Assembly (NCBI GenBank): GCA_963738325.1 | Contig: CAVTWD010000001.1 | Coordinates: 1,275,156-1,339,155 of the forward strand | Direction of reading: 5' to 3' | Source: CAVTWD01 sp963738325 | GTDB taxonomy: Bacteria; Actinomycetota; Acidimicrobiia; Acidimicrobiales; Ilumatobacteraceae | Length of the DNA stretch: 64,000 nucleotides | Part shown: positions 1-8,715 of the stretch, piece after piece | Numbering within the stretch: the stretch's first letter is position 1 | Layout: every line of letters begins with the position of its first letter | The notes under the pieces: model-generated | Seen by the model: only the letters and a program-made list of their open reading frames with translations | Told to the model about the DNA's origin: nothing | The model's database searches: none | Translations under genes and position numbers: made by a program

Positions 1-464
1 ACCGACGCGAGGTGATCGAGCGCTTCGCCCTCGACGAGGAGCGCGGCCCGGTGGGTGACACCCACCGGTGGGCGGCGATGCGCCATCGCGAATGGCTCAG
101 CCAGAATGAACGCCGCCTCCAGATGCGGCGGGCCTGGGAGCACTTCTTCGACGAGTGGGATGCGGTGCTCCTGCCGGTGATGGCCTGCCCGGCGATCCCC
201 CACGACCACAGCGAGCCCCTCGCCGGTCGCACCGTGGCGATCGGTGGTCGCCCCCGGCCCTACTGGGACGCGGCGATGTGGATGGCCCCGGCCGGCGCCT
301 GCTACCTGCCCGCCACCGTCGTGCCGGTCGGCCTCACCGCGGAGGGCCTGCCGGTCGGTGTCCAAGTGGTGGGACCCTTCCTCCACGACCGCGCCACCCT
401 CCATCTGGCGGGCCAGCTGTCAGAGCGCCTCGGCGGCTGCCCCCGCCCTCCAGGATTCTCGTGA
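1..464 (+). CDS. Amidase, C-terminal part (5' end outside window)
   Basis: The reading frame is open from the first bases of the window, so the gene begins upstream and only about 153 C-terminal residues are seen. The segment DAVLLPVMACPAIPHDHSEP followed by a P-rich stretch and then LPATVVPVGLTAEGLPVGVQ is the typical last third of amidase-signature hydrolases (GatA/AmiE-like, PF01425), where the conserved PVG...GLPVG(V/I)Q block closes the fold. The Ser-cisSer-Lys catalytic residues lie in the missing N-terminal part, so substrate cannot be guessed. The family hydrolyses amide bonds, sometimes as GatA in tRNA amidation; no gatB or gatC is visible. The GTG at position 12 is an internal codon, not a start. 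Confidence 0.85.
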   Translation, partial: RREVIERFALDEERGPVGDTHRWAAMRHREWLSQNERRLQMRRAWEHFFDEWDAVLLPVMACPAIPHDHSEPLAGRTVAIGGRPRPYWDAAMWMAPAGACYLPATVVPVGLTAEGLPVGVQVVGPFLHDRATLHLAGQLSERLGGCPRPPGFS

Positions 465-503
465 CCCGCGTCGTCAGCGATCTCGACGGTCGCCTTCACC
501 GTC

Positions 504-1262
504 CTACGGCATCCCGTCGACCCGGAGGATCGCCCCGGTGGTGAAGCTGGACGCAGCCGAGGCGAAGTAGAGCGCGGCGCCCATCACCTCTTCGGGTTGG
601 CCGCCACGACCCATCGCCATGTTCTCTTCCGCCCTCTTCCTGAACGCCTCCAGGTCCCAGGCCATCGAGATGTCCGTGAGGAACGGCCCGGCCTGGATGC
701 AGTTCACGCGAACCTTCGGGCCGAAAGCCCGGGCGAAGCCGAGGGTCAGCGCGTTCAACCCGGCCTTGGCCGCCGCGTAGGGCAGCTCGTTCGGCGTCGG
801 GCGTTCGGCGGCGAGGCTCGAAACGTTGATGATCGAGCCGCCGTCGCCCTCGGCCATGCGCGTCCCCACGAGCGCCGACAGCCGGAACGGGCCCTTGAGG
901 TTGACCGCCAGCACCTTGTCGTACAAGACCTCGCTCACGTCCGCGAGGCTCGGGTACAGCGGCGACATGCCGGCGTTGTTGACCAGGACGTCGAGCTTGC
1001 CGAACTCGCCGTAGACCCGCTCGACCATGGCGTCGATCTGCGCCCAGTCCCCGACGTGGCAGCTCACGGGCAGGGCCTTGCGCCCGGTCGAGCGCTCGAC
1101 CTCGTCGGCCGCCGCCTCGCAGGACTCGAGGCGCCGGCTGGCGATGACGAGATCCGCCCCGGCGGTGGCGAACGCCTGCACCATGGCCCGCCCGAGGCCT
1201 CGGCTGCCTCCCGTCACGAGGGCCACCTTGCCGGTGAGGTCGAACAACTCATTGGCGTCCAT
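504..1262 (-). CDS. SDR family oxidoreductase
   Basis: A classical short-chain dehydrogenase/reductase of about 252 residues. The NAD(P)-binding motif TGGSRGLG lies near residue 16, the NNAG motif follows, and the active site is given by the INVSS serine strand and the YAAAK Tyr/Lys pair. The C-terminal RVDGMP tail is typical of FabG-like members. The start is placed at the ATG at 1262 (MDANELFDLTGKVAL); an upstream in-frame ATG at 1316 would add 18 unrelated residues. It is divergent from the DUF1345 gene at 1367. The substrate is not predictable from sequence; SDRs of this kind reduce 3-oxoacyl, sugar, polyol or steroid carbonyls. Confidence 0.88.
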   Translation of the reverse strand: MDANELFDLTGKVALVTGGSRGLGRAMVQAFATAGADLVIASRRLESCEAAADEVERSTGRKALPVSCHVGDWAQIDAMVERVYGEFGKLDVLVNNAGMSPLYPSLADVSEVLYDKVLAVNLKGPFRLSALVGTRMAEGDGGSIINVSSLAAERPTPNELPYAAAKAGLNALTLGFARAFGPKVRVNCIQAGPFLTDISMAWDLEAFRKRAEENMAMGRGGQPEEVMGAALYFASAASSFTTGAILRVDGMP

Positions 1263-1366
1263 CGGGCCACGCTCGCAGGTCCGCGCCCTCGCGCTCAAGG
1301 ACGCACCATCGGGCATCCGCGCCCCCTGCCACCAGCCCGCCTACCCTCCGCCAGAGGAGGGCGACG

Positions 1367-2044
1367 GTGACCGTAGACGCGCTACCAAGGACGCTGCGAC
1401 ATCGGCTCCTCGGCTGGCACTCACCCTCCTTGCAGCGAGTCCTCGTCGCCGGCGGGCTCGGGCTGATCACGGCGTTGGCGACCGGTTGGTGGACGTCGTG
1501 GATCCTCGGCTCCCTCTTGGGCTGGACCGTCGGCTCCGTCTACTACCTGGCCGCCGTCTGGCTCGTCATCGCCCGAGTCGACGGGGAGATGACCCATCAC
1601 CTCTCGATACGCGAGGACCCGACGCGAAGCACCGCCGGTCTCTTGCTCCTCGGAGCCAGCGTGGCCAGCCTCGCCGGCGTCGGCTACGGCCTCTACCGCG
1701 CCAACCAGGACACCGGGGGCATGCGGGTGGCCCTCACGGTCGCGTCGATCGCCACGGTGGTGCTTTCGTGGGCGCTCGTCAACACGGTGTTCACCCTGCG
1801 CTACGCCCATCTCTACTTCACCGAACCCTTGGGCGGGGTCCAGTTCGCCGGCGACCACGCCCCGGACTACCGCGACTTCGCCTACCTCGCCTTCACGGTG
1901 GGCATGACCTACCAGGTGTCGGACACCGGGCTGGACAAGCAAGCCGTCCGCCGCACGGTCTTGCGCCACGCCATGCTCGCCTACCTGTTCGGCACGGTCA
2001 TCGTGGCCACCACCATCAACATCGTGGCCAGCTTCGTAGGGTGA
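1367..2044 (+). CDS. DUF1345 family membrane protein
   Basis: A 225-residue protein with about five hydrophobic segments (near residues 25-45, 47-70, 92-110, 123-143 and 200-222). The block RYAHLYF...PDYRDFAYLAFTVGMTYQVSD is the hallmark of DUF1345 integral membrane proteins, whose function is unknown. Start is GTG at 1367 preceded by a strong AGAGGAGG Shine-Dalgarno at 1353-1360. The stop overlaps the GTG that opens the next gene (GTGA), so it is translationally coupled to the CoA transferase. Location is the cytoplasmic membrane. Confidence 0.85.
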   Translation: MTVDALPRTLRHRLLGWHSPSLQRVLVAGGLGLITALATGWWTSWILGSLLGWTVGSVYYLAAVWLVIARVDGEMTHHLSIREDPTRSTAGLLLLGASVASLAGVGYGLYRANQDTGGMRVALTVASIATVVLSWALVNTVFTLRYAHLYFTEPLGGVQFAGDHAPDYRDFAYLAFTVGMTYQVSDTGLDKQAVRRTVLRHAMLAYLFGTVIVATTINIVASFVG

Positions 2045-3209
2045 TCCTCGTGGCCGACGGAGCGTTGAGCGGGATCCTGGTGGTCGACCTCTCGCGGGTG
2101 CTGGCCGGCCCGTACTGCACGATGGTGCTCGCGGACCTCGGCGCGCGCGTCGTCAAAGTGGAGCGGCCCGGCCACGGTGACGACGCCCGCGGGATCGGCC
2201 CCTTCGTCAACGGCCAGTCCGCGTACTTCGCCTCGGTGAACCGGGGCAAGGAGTCCATCGACCTCGACCTGAAGGATCCCGTCGACCGCCACGTGTTCGA
2301 GCGGCTCGTCGAGCGCGCCGACGTGCTCGTCGAGAACTTCCGCCCCGGCACGATGGCCGACCTGGGCTACGGCTGGGCGGTGGTGCACGATCGCTGGCCC
2401 GGGCTGATCCAAGCCAGCATCTCCGGCTTCGGGCAGACCGGCCCCTTCGCCGAGCGTCCCGCGTACGACATGGTCGTGCAGGCCATGGGCGGCGTGATGA
2501 GCATCACCGGGCCGGAAGGCGGGCCGCCGACCGCGTCGGCACCTCCGTCGGCGACATCACGGCCGGGCTGTTCGGCGCGGTCGGCGTGCTGGCCGCGTTG
2601 CACGAGCGCGAGTCCACCGGGCTCGGCTCGCTCGTCGACGTGGGCATGCTCGACGGCCAGGTCGCCATCCTGGAGAACGCCATCGCCCGCTATGTCGCCA
2701 CCGGCGTGGTTCCCGGGCCGCTCGGGGCCCGCCACCCATCGATCACGCCCTTCGGCGCGTTCGCCGCCGCCGATGGCGAGCTGATCCTGGCCGCCGGCAA
2801 CGACGCGTTGTTCGCCCGCCTGTGCGACGTGCTCGGCGTGAGCCATCTCGCCCACGACCCGCGCTTTGCCACCAACCGTCTGCGTTGCGAGCACGAGCCC
2901 GAGCTGCGCCGCGAGCTGGAGGCGGCGCTCGCCGGGGGCCAGGTCGAGGATTGGCTGGCCCGTCTCGAGGCCGCCGACCTGCCCGGCGCGCCCATCAACG
3001 ACGTGGCCGCCGTGCTCGCCCACCCGCAGGTGCGGGCACGCAACATGGTGGTGGCCCTCGACGACCCCGCGCTGCCCGGGTTCCTCGTGGCGGGAAACCC
3101 GGTGAAGCTGTCCACCCACGCCGACCCGCCCACACGGCCGGCGGTGCCCGCCCTCGGCGCCCACCGCGCCGCGCTCCTGGCCGAGCTGGGCCTCGACGGT
3201 CCCCTCTGA
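2041..3209 (+). CDS. CaiB/BaiF family CoA transferase (frameshifted)
   Basis: Family III CoA transferase that moves CoA between acids. The N-terminal half (ILVVDLSRVLAGPYC...LGARVVKVERP...ENFRPG...ISGFGQTGP) is in one frame and the C-terminal half (VGTSVGDITAGLFGAVGVL...DVGMLDGQ...GAPINDV) in the next. The frames meet at about 2530-2534, where restoring one C in the ACCGCG stretch rebuilds the family's GPPTRVG...GDITAG block, so a one-base deletion explains it. The aspartate nucleophile region (DVGMLD) is present in the second half. Start is GTG 2041 overlapping the upstream stop, or GTG 2050. Total about 390 residues, normal for the family. The lesion may be a sequencing error. Confidence 0.85.
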
Positions 3210-3265
3210 CTGAACCCCCCTATCAGGCCGACTCACTGTCACCACGTCCTCACGGATCCGCCACA

Positions 3266-3278
3266 GTGCCTCTGGCAC
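3266..3278. terminator. Short GTGCC-TCT-GGCAC hairpin between convergent genes
   Basis: A perfect five-base-pair inverted repeat with a three-base loop lies in the 139-bp gap between the CoA transferase stop (3209) and the convergent ABC fragment stop (3349). There is no T-tract, so it is only a weak candidate for a bidirectional stop signal. Nothing else was recognised in this gap. Confidence 0.25.
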
Positions 3279-3348
3279 GAGAATCCCTCTACTGAGACGC
3301 TTCAGAGCCCGGCTGGCGCAACGGGACCGCCACTCCGGGGCGCGCCTG

Positions 3349-4087
3349 TCAGGAGCCGTCTCGTCGCAACTCGTCGTGATCGGCGTCGTACTCGTACAGC
3401 TCGGCGTACCGGCCCCAGTCGAGGGCGACGTCGAGCTGGGCGCGGGCTTCTTCGGCGCTGAAGTGCCGTCGGAGGAGCTCGAGGAAGAAGCCGGAGCGAA
3501 GAGTGCCGTCATCGGTGCGGCGGAGGCTGTTGACGATGAGGGCGACGAGCGGGGCGCAGCGCTGGGCGACCTCGGCGAACATCTGCTTGGAGGCCTGGAT
3601 GTCGGCCCCGGCGAAGGTCGCACCCTCCGGCGTCAGTTGGATCTGGCCGTCGGTCACCTCGGCGAATCCGAGGAGCTCGAGGGCGTCGATGAGAGGGAGG
3701 AAGTCGTCGGCTTCGAGGCCGAGCTCTTCGGCCACGTCGGCGATGTCGCCGCGTCCCATTTGGGCGAGGATCTCGGCGAAGCCGGAGAGAGCGTCGACGG
3801 TGACGTGGGGCAGCGGCACTGTGGCGGGCGTGCGCCGCTCGTCGCGTCGACCGTCGGCCGGTGACACAACGGCCTCGGTGTCGCGCCCGGTCATGATCCG
3901 GTAGAGGGTATCGACGAGGCCTTCGGACTCCGGAGCGCGCCGGTCTCTCGGGTAGGGCAGGAGGACTGGGAGCGTGGCCCGGATACGGCCCGGGTTGGAG
4001 CCCAGCACCACGATCCGATCGGCGAGGATGACGGCTTCTTCGATGTTGTGGGTGACGATGACAATGGCTTCGATCGGGACACGCCCA
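3349..4087 (-). pseudogene. ABC transporter ATP-binding protein, 5'-truncated (NrtD/TauB-like with AAA-associated C-terminal domain)
   Basis: Homology starts abruptly near 4083-4087 with RVPIEAIVIVTHNIEEAV, the H-loop region of a nitrate/sulfonate/bicarbonate-type importer ATPase, and runs through ADRIVVLGSNPGRI into a C-terminal domain of about 180 residues typical of the AAA-associated ABC group (winged-helix-like, PF09821 type). The Walker A, signature and Walker B motifs that should precede it are absent. Upstream bases belong to the region just before the divergent tryptophanase gene at 4115. The fragment cannot bind ATP alone and no permease or binding protein is nearby, so it is a remnant of a deletion or rearrangement, or marks an assembly join. 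The in-frame ATG at 4203 lies inside the opposing gene and is not a credible start. Confidence 0.8.
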
Positions 4088-4114
4088 CGGCCGCCGGGGT
4101 GACAGCATCGATCC

Positions 4115-5494
4115 ATGGGGTTCCGCACGATCATCGAGCCGTTTCGTATCCATTCCGTCGAGCCGCTCCGGATGACGACCGGAGGGGCTCGCCACCGCGC
4201 CATCGCCGACGCGGGCTACAACCTCTTCTCGCTGCACTCCGACGACGTCTTGATCGACCTGCTGACCGACTCCGGGACCGGCGCGATGTCCCGGGACCAG
4301 TGGGCCGGGCTGCAGCGGGGGGACGAGAGCTACGCCGGTTCGCCGTCGTGGTACCGCTTCCTCGAGAGCGTGCAGGAGCTGTTCCCGTTCCCGCACGTGA
4401 TCCCCACCCACCAGGGCCGTGCCGCCGAGAAGATCCTGTTCTCCGTGCTGGGCGGGCCGGGTCGGGTGATCCCGAACAACACGCACTTCGACACCACCCG
4501 CGCCAACGTCGAGTACACGGGAGCCGAAGCCGTCGACCTCGTCATCGCCGAGGGGCACGACCCCACGGCGCTCCATCCGTTCAAGGGCAACATGGACGTT
4601 GCCGCGCTCGACGCGTTGCTCACCGCCCGTGCGGGTGAGGTTCCCGTCGTGTTCGTCACGATCACCAACAACTCGGGCGGGGGCCAGCCGGTCTCGCTGG
4701 CCAACCTCCGGGACGTCCGCGCGGTCTGCGACGCGCACGGCGTCCCTCTGTTCCTGGACGCCTGCCGGTTCGCCGAGAACGCCTGGTTCATCCGTGAGCG
4801 CGAGCCCGGGCAGGGCGAGCGCGACGTCGCCGACATCGTGCGGGACATGGCCTCGCTGGCCGACGGCATGACGATGAGCGCCAAGAAGGATCCGATGGCG
4901 AACATCGGCGGATGGCTGGCACTCCGCGACCCGGACGTCGCGGCCGAGTGCCGCAACCTCCTCATCCTCACCGAGGGCTTCCCCACCTACGGCGGCCTGG
5001 CCGGCCGCGACCTCGAAGCGATCGCCCAAGGTCTGCGCGAGGCGGTGCAGCACGACTACCTCCGCTACCGGATCCGCTCGACCGCCTACCTCGGCGAGGC
5101 GCTCGTCGCTCAGGGGATCCCCGTCGTGCAGCCCATCGGGGGTCACGCCGTGTACCTCGATGCGCGCGCCTTGCTCCCCCACGTCTCGCCGCTGCAGTAC
5201 CCGGGCCAGGCGTTGGCGGTGGCGCTGTACGAACGCGGCGGCATCCGAGGCTGTGAGATCGGCACGGTGATGTTCGGCCGCCATCCCGACGGGAGCGAGA
5301 CCCCAGCGGCGATGGATCTCGTGCGCCTCGCCATCCCGCGTCGCACCTACACGCAGAGCCACATCGACTACGTGATCGAGATATGCGCAGCCGTGGCCGC
5401 GGAGGCCAGCCGGCTCCCGGGCTACCGCATGGTCGAAGAGCCTCGCGCGCTGCGCCACTTCACCGCTCGGTTCGAGCCGGTGGCCGGGCGATGA
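4115..5494 (+). CDS. tnaA: Tryptophanase (beta-eliminating lyase)
   Basis: A 459-residue PLP-dependent lyase that aligns end to end with tryptophanase/tyrosine phenol-lyase: EPFRIHSVEP at the N terminus, LLTDSGTGAMS, IPTHQGRAAE, TITNNSGGGQPVSLANL, DACRFAENA, the PLP-lysine motif MSAKKDPM (Lys near residue 257-258), EGFPTYGGLAGRD and RHFTARF at the end. Three positions that separate the two enzymes read as tryptophanase: FDTT (Asp), CEIG (Ile) and RHFTA (His), where phenol-lyase has Thr, Arg and Phe. It should convert L-tryptophan to indole, pyruvate and ammonia. Its stop overlaps the next start (ATGA at 5491), giving a coupled trio with agmatine deiminase and UreF. The upstream gap to the ABC remnant is only about 30 bp, leaving little room for its own promoter. 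Confidence 0.9.
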   Translation: MGFRTIIEPFRIHSVEPLRMTTGGARHRAIADAGYNLFSLHSDDVLIDLLTDSGTGAMSRDQWAGLQRGDESYAGSPSWYRFLESVQELFPFPHVIPTHQGRAAEKILFSVLGGPGRVIPNNTHFDTTRANVEYTGAEAVDLVIAEGHDPTALHPFKGNMDVAALDALLTARAGEVPVVFVTITNNSGGGQPVSLANLRDVRAVCDAHGVPLFLDACRFAENAWFIREREPGQGERDVADIVRDMASLADGMTMSAKKDPMANIGGWLALRDPDVAAECRNLLILTEGFPTYGGLAGRDLEAIAQGLREAVQHDYLRYRIRSTAYLGEALVAQGIPVVQPIGGHAVYLDARALLPHVSPLQYPGQALAVALYERGGIRGCEIGTVMFGRHPDGSETPAAMDLVRLAIPRRTYTQSHIDYVIEICAAVAAEASRLPGYRMVEEPRALRHFTARFEPVAGR

Positions 5495-6525
5495 GCGACG
5501 GCGCCACCCCGAGCCCCGCCGAGGCCGGCTACAAGATGCCGGCCGAGTGGGCCCCGCACACGAGGACGTGGATGGCATGGCCTCCCGACGGCTACCTGCG
5601 CGAGCGGGGCCACCCGGCGGCGGCCGCGTGGGCGGCCGTGGCCAATGCCGTCGCGCGGTTCGAGCCCGTCACCATGCTCGTGGATCCCGAGCTCGAAGCC
5701 GAGGCGAGAGGACGGCTGGACCCCGGCATCGACGTGGTCGGCCGCGTGCTCGACGACGGGTGGATGCGCGACTTCGGGCCGAGCTTCGTCGTCGACGCCT
5801 CCGGTGGCCTCGGCGCGGTGGCTTGGACGTTCAATGGCTGGGGCGCCCAGCCGTGGGCCCGGTGGGATCACGACGCCGCGGTCGCCCCGTTCGTGGCCAC
5901 GCGCACCGGGGCGCGCCTGTTCCAGTCACGACTGGTGAACGAGGGGGGCGGCCTGTGCGTCGACGGCGCGGGCACGGTGCTCGTCACGGAGAGCGTGCAA
6001 CTCGACCCCCGCCGGAACCCGGGATGGAGCCGCGCCGAGGTCGAGGCGGAGCTGCGGGCCCAGCTCGGGGTGACCACCGTCGTCTGGCTCGCGAGCGGGC
6101 TGACAGCCGACATGCGCGGTTACGGGACCAACGGTCACATCGATCTGTTGGCCGCGTTCGCGCGACCGGGTCTGGTGTTGGTCCACCGGCAACCCGACCC
6201 CCGCCATCCCGATCACGCCGTCATGGCCGAGAACCTCGAGCGCCTGAGCCAGGCGACCGATGCCGCGGGGCGGCCCTTCGAGCTCGTCGAGATCACGGCC
6301 CCCGACAGCGACGAGCTGAACGACCACAGCTACATCAACTTCTCGTTCGTCAACGGGGCCCTCGTGCTGTGCTTGTTCGCCGACACCGTCGCCGACGCCG
6401 AGGCGATGGCGACGTTCGCACGGCTCTTCCCCGAGCGCCGGCTGGTGAGCGTCGACGCCCGCCCGCTGTTCGCGAAGGGCGGCGGCGTGCACTGCATCAC
6501 CCAGCAACAGCCGGCCACGCCATGA
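5491..6525 (+). CDS. aguA: Agmatine deiminase family protein
   Basis: 344 residues of the guanidino-modifying (PF04371) family. The segment MPAEWAPHTRTWMAWP opens the fold. WMRDFGPSFV carries the substrate-binding Asp, NEGGGLCVDG and GTNGHIDLLAAF carry the Glu and His of the active site, and GGGVHCITQQQP near the C terminus holds the nucleophilic Cys. The expected reaction is agmatine to N-carbamoylputrescine plus ammonia; some members act on other guanidino compounds. Start ATG 5491 overlaps the tryptophanase stop, and its stop overlaps the ureF start, so the three are translationally coupled. No N-carbamoylputrescine amidase is adjacent. Confidence 0.9.
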   Translation: MSDGATPSPAEAGYKMPAEWAPHTRTWMAWPPDGYLRERGHPAAAAWAAVANAVARFEPVTMLVDPELEAEARGRLDPGIDVVGRVLDDGWMRDFGPSFVVDASGGLGAVAWTFNGWGAQPWARWDHDAAVAPFVATRTGARLFQSRLVNEGGGLCVDGAGTVLVTESVQLDPRRNPGWSRAEVEAELRAQLGVTTVVWLASGLTADMRGYGTNGHIDLLAAFARPGLVLVHRQPDPRHPDHAVMAENLERLSQATDAAGRPFELVEITAPDSDELNDHSYINFSFVNGALVLCLFADTVADAEAMATFARLFPERRLVSVDARPLFAKGGGVHCITQQQPATP

Positions 6526-7193
6526 CTCCCGGCGACGCCCTCTTAGCCCTGCAGCTAGGGGACAGCGCGTTCCCCTCGGGGACCTTCGTCGCCTCGTACG
6601 GCCTCGAGGTGCTCGCTGAAGAGGGCGAGGTGGTGGGCGAGGAGGGGCTCAATGCGTTCGTGCGCGCCCACCTCTCGTTGCGGTGGGCCACCTTGGAGCG
6701 CTGGGCCATCGTGCACGCCCACCGGGCGGGGGGCGACCTCGATCGGGTGTCGTGGGCCGACCACCAGCTCGACGCGTTGAGCTGGCCCCCTGCGGCTCGG
6801 GCGGCGTCGCGCACCGCCGGCGACGCCATGCTCGGCGTGCACGAGCGCCTCGGCTGGGCCGTCGCCAGGACGTTCCGTCGGCTCGTCGTCGCGGGGGCGT
6901 CTCCGGGCCACCAGGCTGTCGCGGAGGGGCTCGTGGCCGCCGAGCGAGGGCTCGACGAGCAGGGTGCGGCGCTGGTGGCCGGGCATCGAGTCGCCACCGG
7001 CCTGGCCTCGGCGGGGATCCGGCTCGGAGTCGTCGGCCACCTGGGGGCGCAACGGGTGCTCGACGACGGGCGCGCCACCCTCGTGGAGGTCCTCGCTCGG
7101 CCGCTGCCGGAGGCGCCCCACGGGTTCTCGCCCGCCGCCGACGCGGCGATGGCTCGCCACGGCCGGCGGACCGGGCGCCTCTTCTCCTGCTGA
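6522..7193 (+). CDS. ureF: Urease accessory protein UreF
   Basis: 223 residues, all helical in composition. The diagnostic UreF opening LLALQLGDSAFPSGTFVASYGLEVL is present in spirit: DSAFPSG and YGLE are the family signature. The C terminus ends in a short ADAAMARHGRRTGRLFSC tail that matches the conserved UreF end needed for binding UreD/UreG. UreF helps load nickel into urease as part of the UreDFG complex. No urease structural genes or other accessory genes are in the window, so this is an isolated copy, coupled by ATGA overlap to agmatine deiminase. It either serves a urease encoded elsewhere or has another partner. Confidence 0.85.
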   Translation: MTPGDALLALQLGDSAFPSGTFVASYGLEVLAEEGEVVGEEGLNAFVRAHLSLRWATLERWAIVHAHRAGGDLDRVSWADHQLDALSWPPAARAASRTAGDAMLGVHERLGWAVARTFRRLVVAGASPGHQAVAEGLVAAERGLDEQGAALVAGHRVATGLASAGIRLGVVGHLGAQRVLDDGRATLVEVLARPLPEAPHGFSPAADAAMARHGRRTGRLFSC

Positions 7194-7272
7194 GACGGCT
7201 GCACCTCCCTCGGCAACGCCCGGCCCCGGCTCGCGAGGGCCGGTCGCGGTCACGGGCCATAGGGTGCGCCAC

Positions 7273-8046
7273 ATGTCCGACCCTTTCGATCTCACCGGGC
7301 AGAGCGCGCTCGTCACGGGCGCCAGCCGCGGCATCGGGGCGGCCTGCGCGGCGGCCCTCGACCGCGCCGGGGCGAGAGTCGCCGTAGCCGCGCGGTCGGA
7401 AGAGCAGCTCCGCGCCGTGGCCGCGAGGCTCCTCCACGACCCGGTCGTCCTCGTGACCGATCTGGCCGACGCCGAGGCGCCCTCCGCCCTGGCCGACTCG
7501 GCGCTCCAGGCCTTGGGCGCCGTCGACATCTGCGTGAACAACGCGGGGGTCGGGCGCCGCAAGGACAGCCACACCCTCACCGCGGACGAGATCGACTGGA
7601 TGCTGGCCGTGAACGTCCGCGCCCCGCTCCTGCTGTGTGCGGCGCTCCTGCCCTCGATGGTGGCTCGCCGCCGCGGCTCGATCATCAACATCACGTCGAT
7701 CTCCGGCGTGGTCGGCGCCCCTCGCCGAGCTGCGTACGCGGCCAGCAAGGGTGGGATGGATGCCGCCACGCGAGCCCTGGCCATGGAGTACGGACCGCAC
7801 GGCATCCGGGTCAATGCGGTGGCGCCCGGGGTGGTGGAGACCGACATGTGGACGGCGCCGCTCGCGCAGCCCGGAGTCCGAGAAGAGGTCACCGCGCTCA
7901 CGGCCCTGCGACGCCTCTCGACGCCCGACGACGTGGCCGACGTGGTCGTCTTTCTCGCCTCTGACGCCGCTCGTTACCTCACCGGCGAGACCCTCTCGGC
8001 CGACGGCGGGCTGGCGAGCACGCTCAACCTCTGGCCTGCCGTGTGA
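7273..8046 (+). CDS. SDR family oxidoreductase
   Basis: 257-residue classical SDR: TGASRGIG cofactor loop near residue 15, NNAG at about residue 90, INITSISG serine strand, YAASK catalytic pair and a GETLSADGG C-terminal block. The ATG at 7273 gives the compact family start MSDPFDLTGQSALVTG. It stands alone on the plus strand, about 80 bp after ureF, and converges with the SnoaL-like gene. Substrate unknown; similar proteins act on 3-oxoacyl esters, sugars or gluconate. Confidence 0.88.
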   Translation: MSDPFDLTGQSALVTGASRGIGAACAAALDRAGARVAVAARSEEQLRAVAARLLHDPVVLVTDLADAEAPSALADSALQALGAVDICVNNAGVGRRKDSHTLTADEIDWMLAVNVRAPLLLCAALLPSMVARRRGSIINITSISGVVGAPRRAAYAASKGGMDAATRALAMEYGPHGIRVNAVAPGVVETDMWTAPLAQPGVREEVTALTALRRLSTPDDVADVVVFLASDAARYLTGETLSADGGLASTLNLWPAV

Positions 8047-8058
8047 GACCTCGCCTCA

Positions 8059-8547
8059 CTACTCGCGCAGCCGTTCGGCACCTCGCTGCCGCGCCACCGT
8101 CATGATCGCCTCATCGCCACGGCGCCAGAACAGGGTGAGCGTGACCGCGCGGATCCGCCAACCCTCGGGGGTGCGCACGAGCCGATCGGTGTAGAAGCCG
8201 CCGATGTCGAACCAGTCGGCGCCGGCCGGCGCGTCACCGAGGACATGCACGGCCTGCATGTACATGACGCACGTCGCCTCGTCGCCAGTGATGGTGACCG
8301 TCGGATTGGTCATCGAGTGCTGCGTCGCCACCAGCCCCGTCATCAATGTTCGGACGTTGGCCACCCAGGCGTCGGCCGGCATCGTCGACGCGGGCCGCCC
8401 GTTGTAGCTCGAGAAGTCGATGCCGACCTCATCGGTGAAGATCGACCGGTAGAGCTCCCAGTCACGGGTGTCGATGGCGCTGGCGTAGCGGTAGACGGTC
8501 TCGCACACGGCCCGGTGGTCCTCGCCTGACAGGTCGTTGGTGGACAT
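8059..8547 (-). CDS. SnoaL-like (NTF2-fold) protein
   Basis: 162 residues with the pattern of SnoaL_4 domains: an N-terminal helix pair YRYASAIDTRDWELYRSIFTDEV, then curved-sheet strands including ATCVMYMQAVHVL, GGFYTDRLVRTPEGWRIRAVTLTLFW. These NTF2-fold proteins act as small isomerases, cyclases or dehydratases, or as inert partners of ring-hydroxylating oxygenases. The ATG at 8547 is preceded by GGAAGGGA. It is divergent from the small CBM48-like gene at 8716. No specific substrate can be given. Confidence 0.75.
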   Translation of the reverse strand: MSTNDLSGEDHRAVCETVYRYASAIDTRDWELYRSIFTDEVGIDFSSYNGRPASTMPADAWVANVRTLMTGLVATQHSMTNPTVTITGDEATCVMYMQAVHVLGDAPAGADWFDIGGFYTDRLVRTPEGWRIRAVTLTLFWRRGDEAIMTVARQRGAERLRE

Positions 8548-8715
8548 CGGTCGATCCCTTCCCGCCCGCGGTCATCACGCTGCCGGTGCCGCGAGCTACC
8601 GTCGTTGCTCGGCCATCATGCCCGCTCTCGCCGTTTCGACCGGCATCGCCTGGGGAAGGCTTGCCACCTTCGGGAAGGAAGCGAATGCACAAGGCGCGGT
8701 GACACGCCTGACACC

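Noticed and set aside
1027..2784. 585-residue plus-strand frame
   Set aside because: Only its part after about 2041 is real (first half of the CoA transferase); the earlier part is a shadow of the SDR and DUF1345 genes.
3509..5578. 689-residue open frame on the minus strand
   Set aside because: It is the antisense shadow of tryptophanase and part of the ABC remnant, rich in Arg/His/Ala low-complexity peptide with no family motif.
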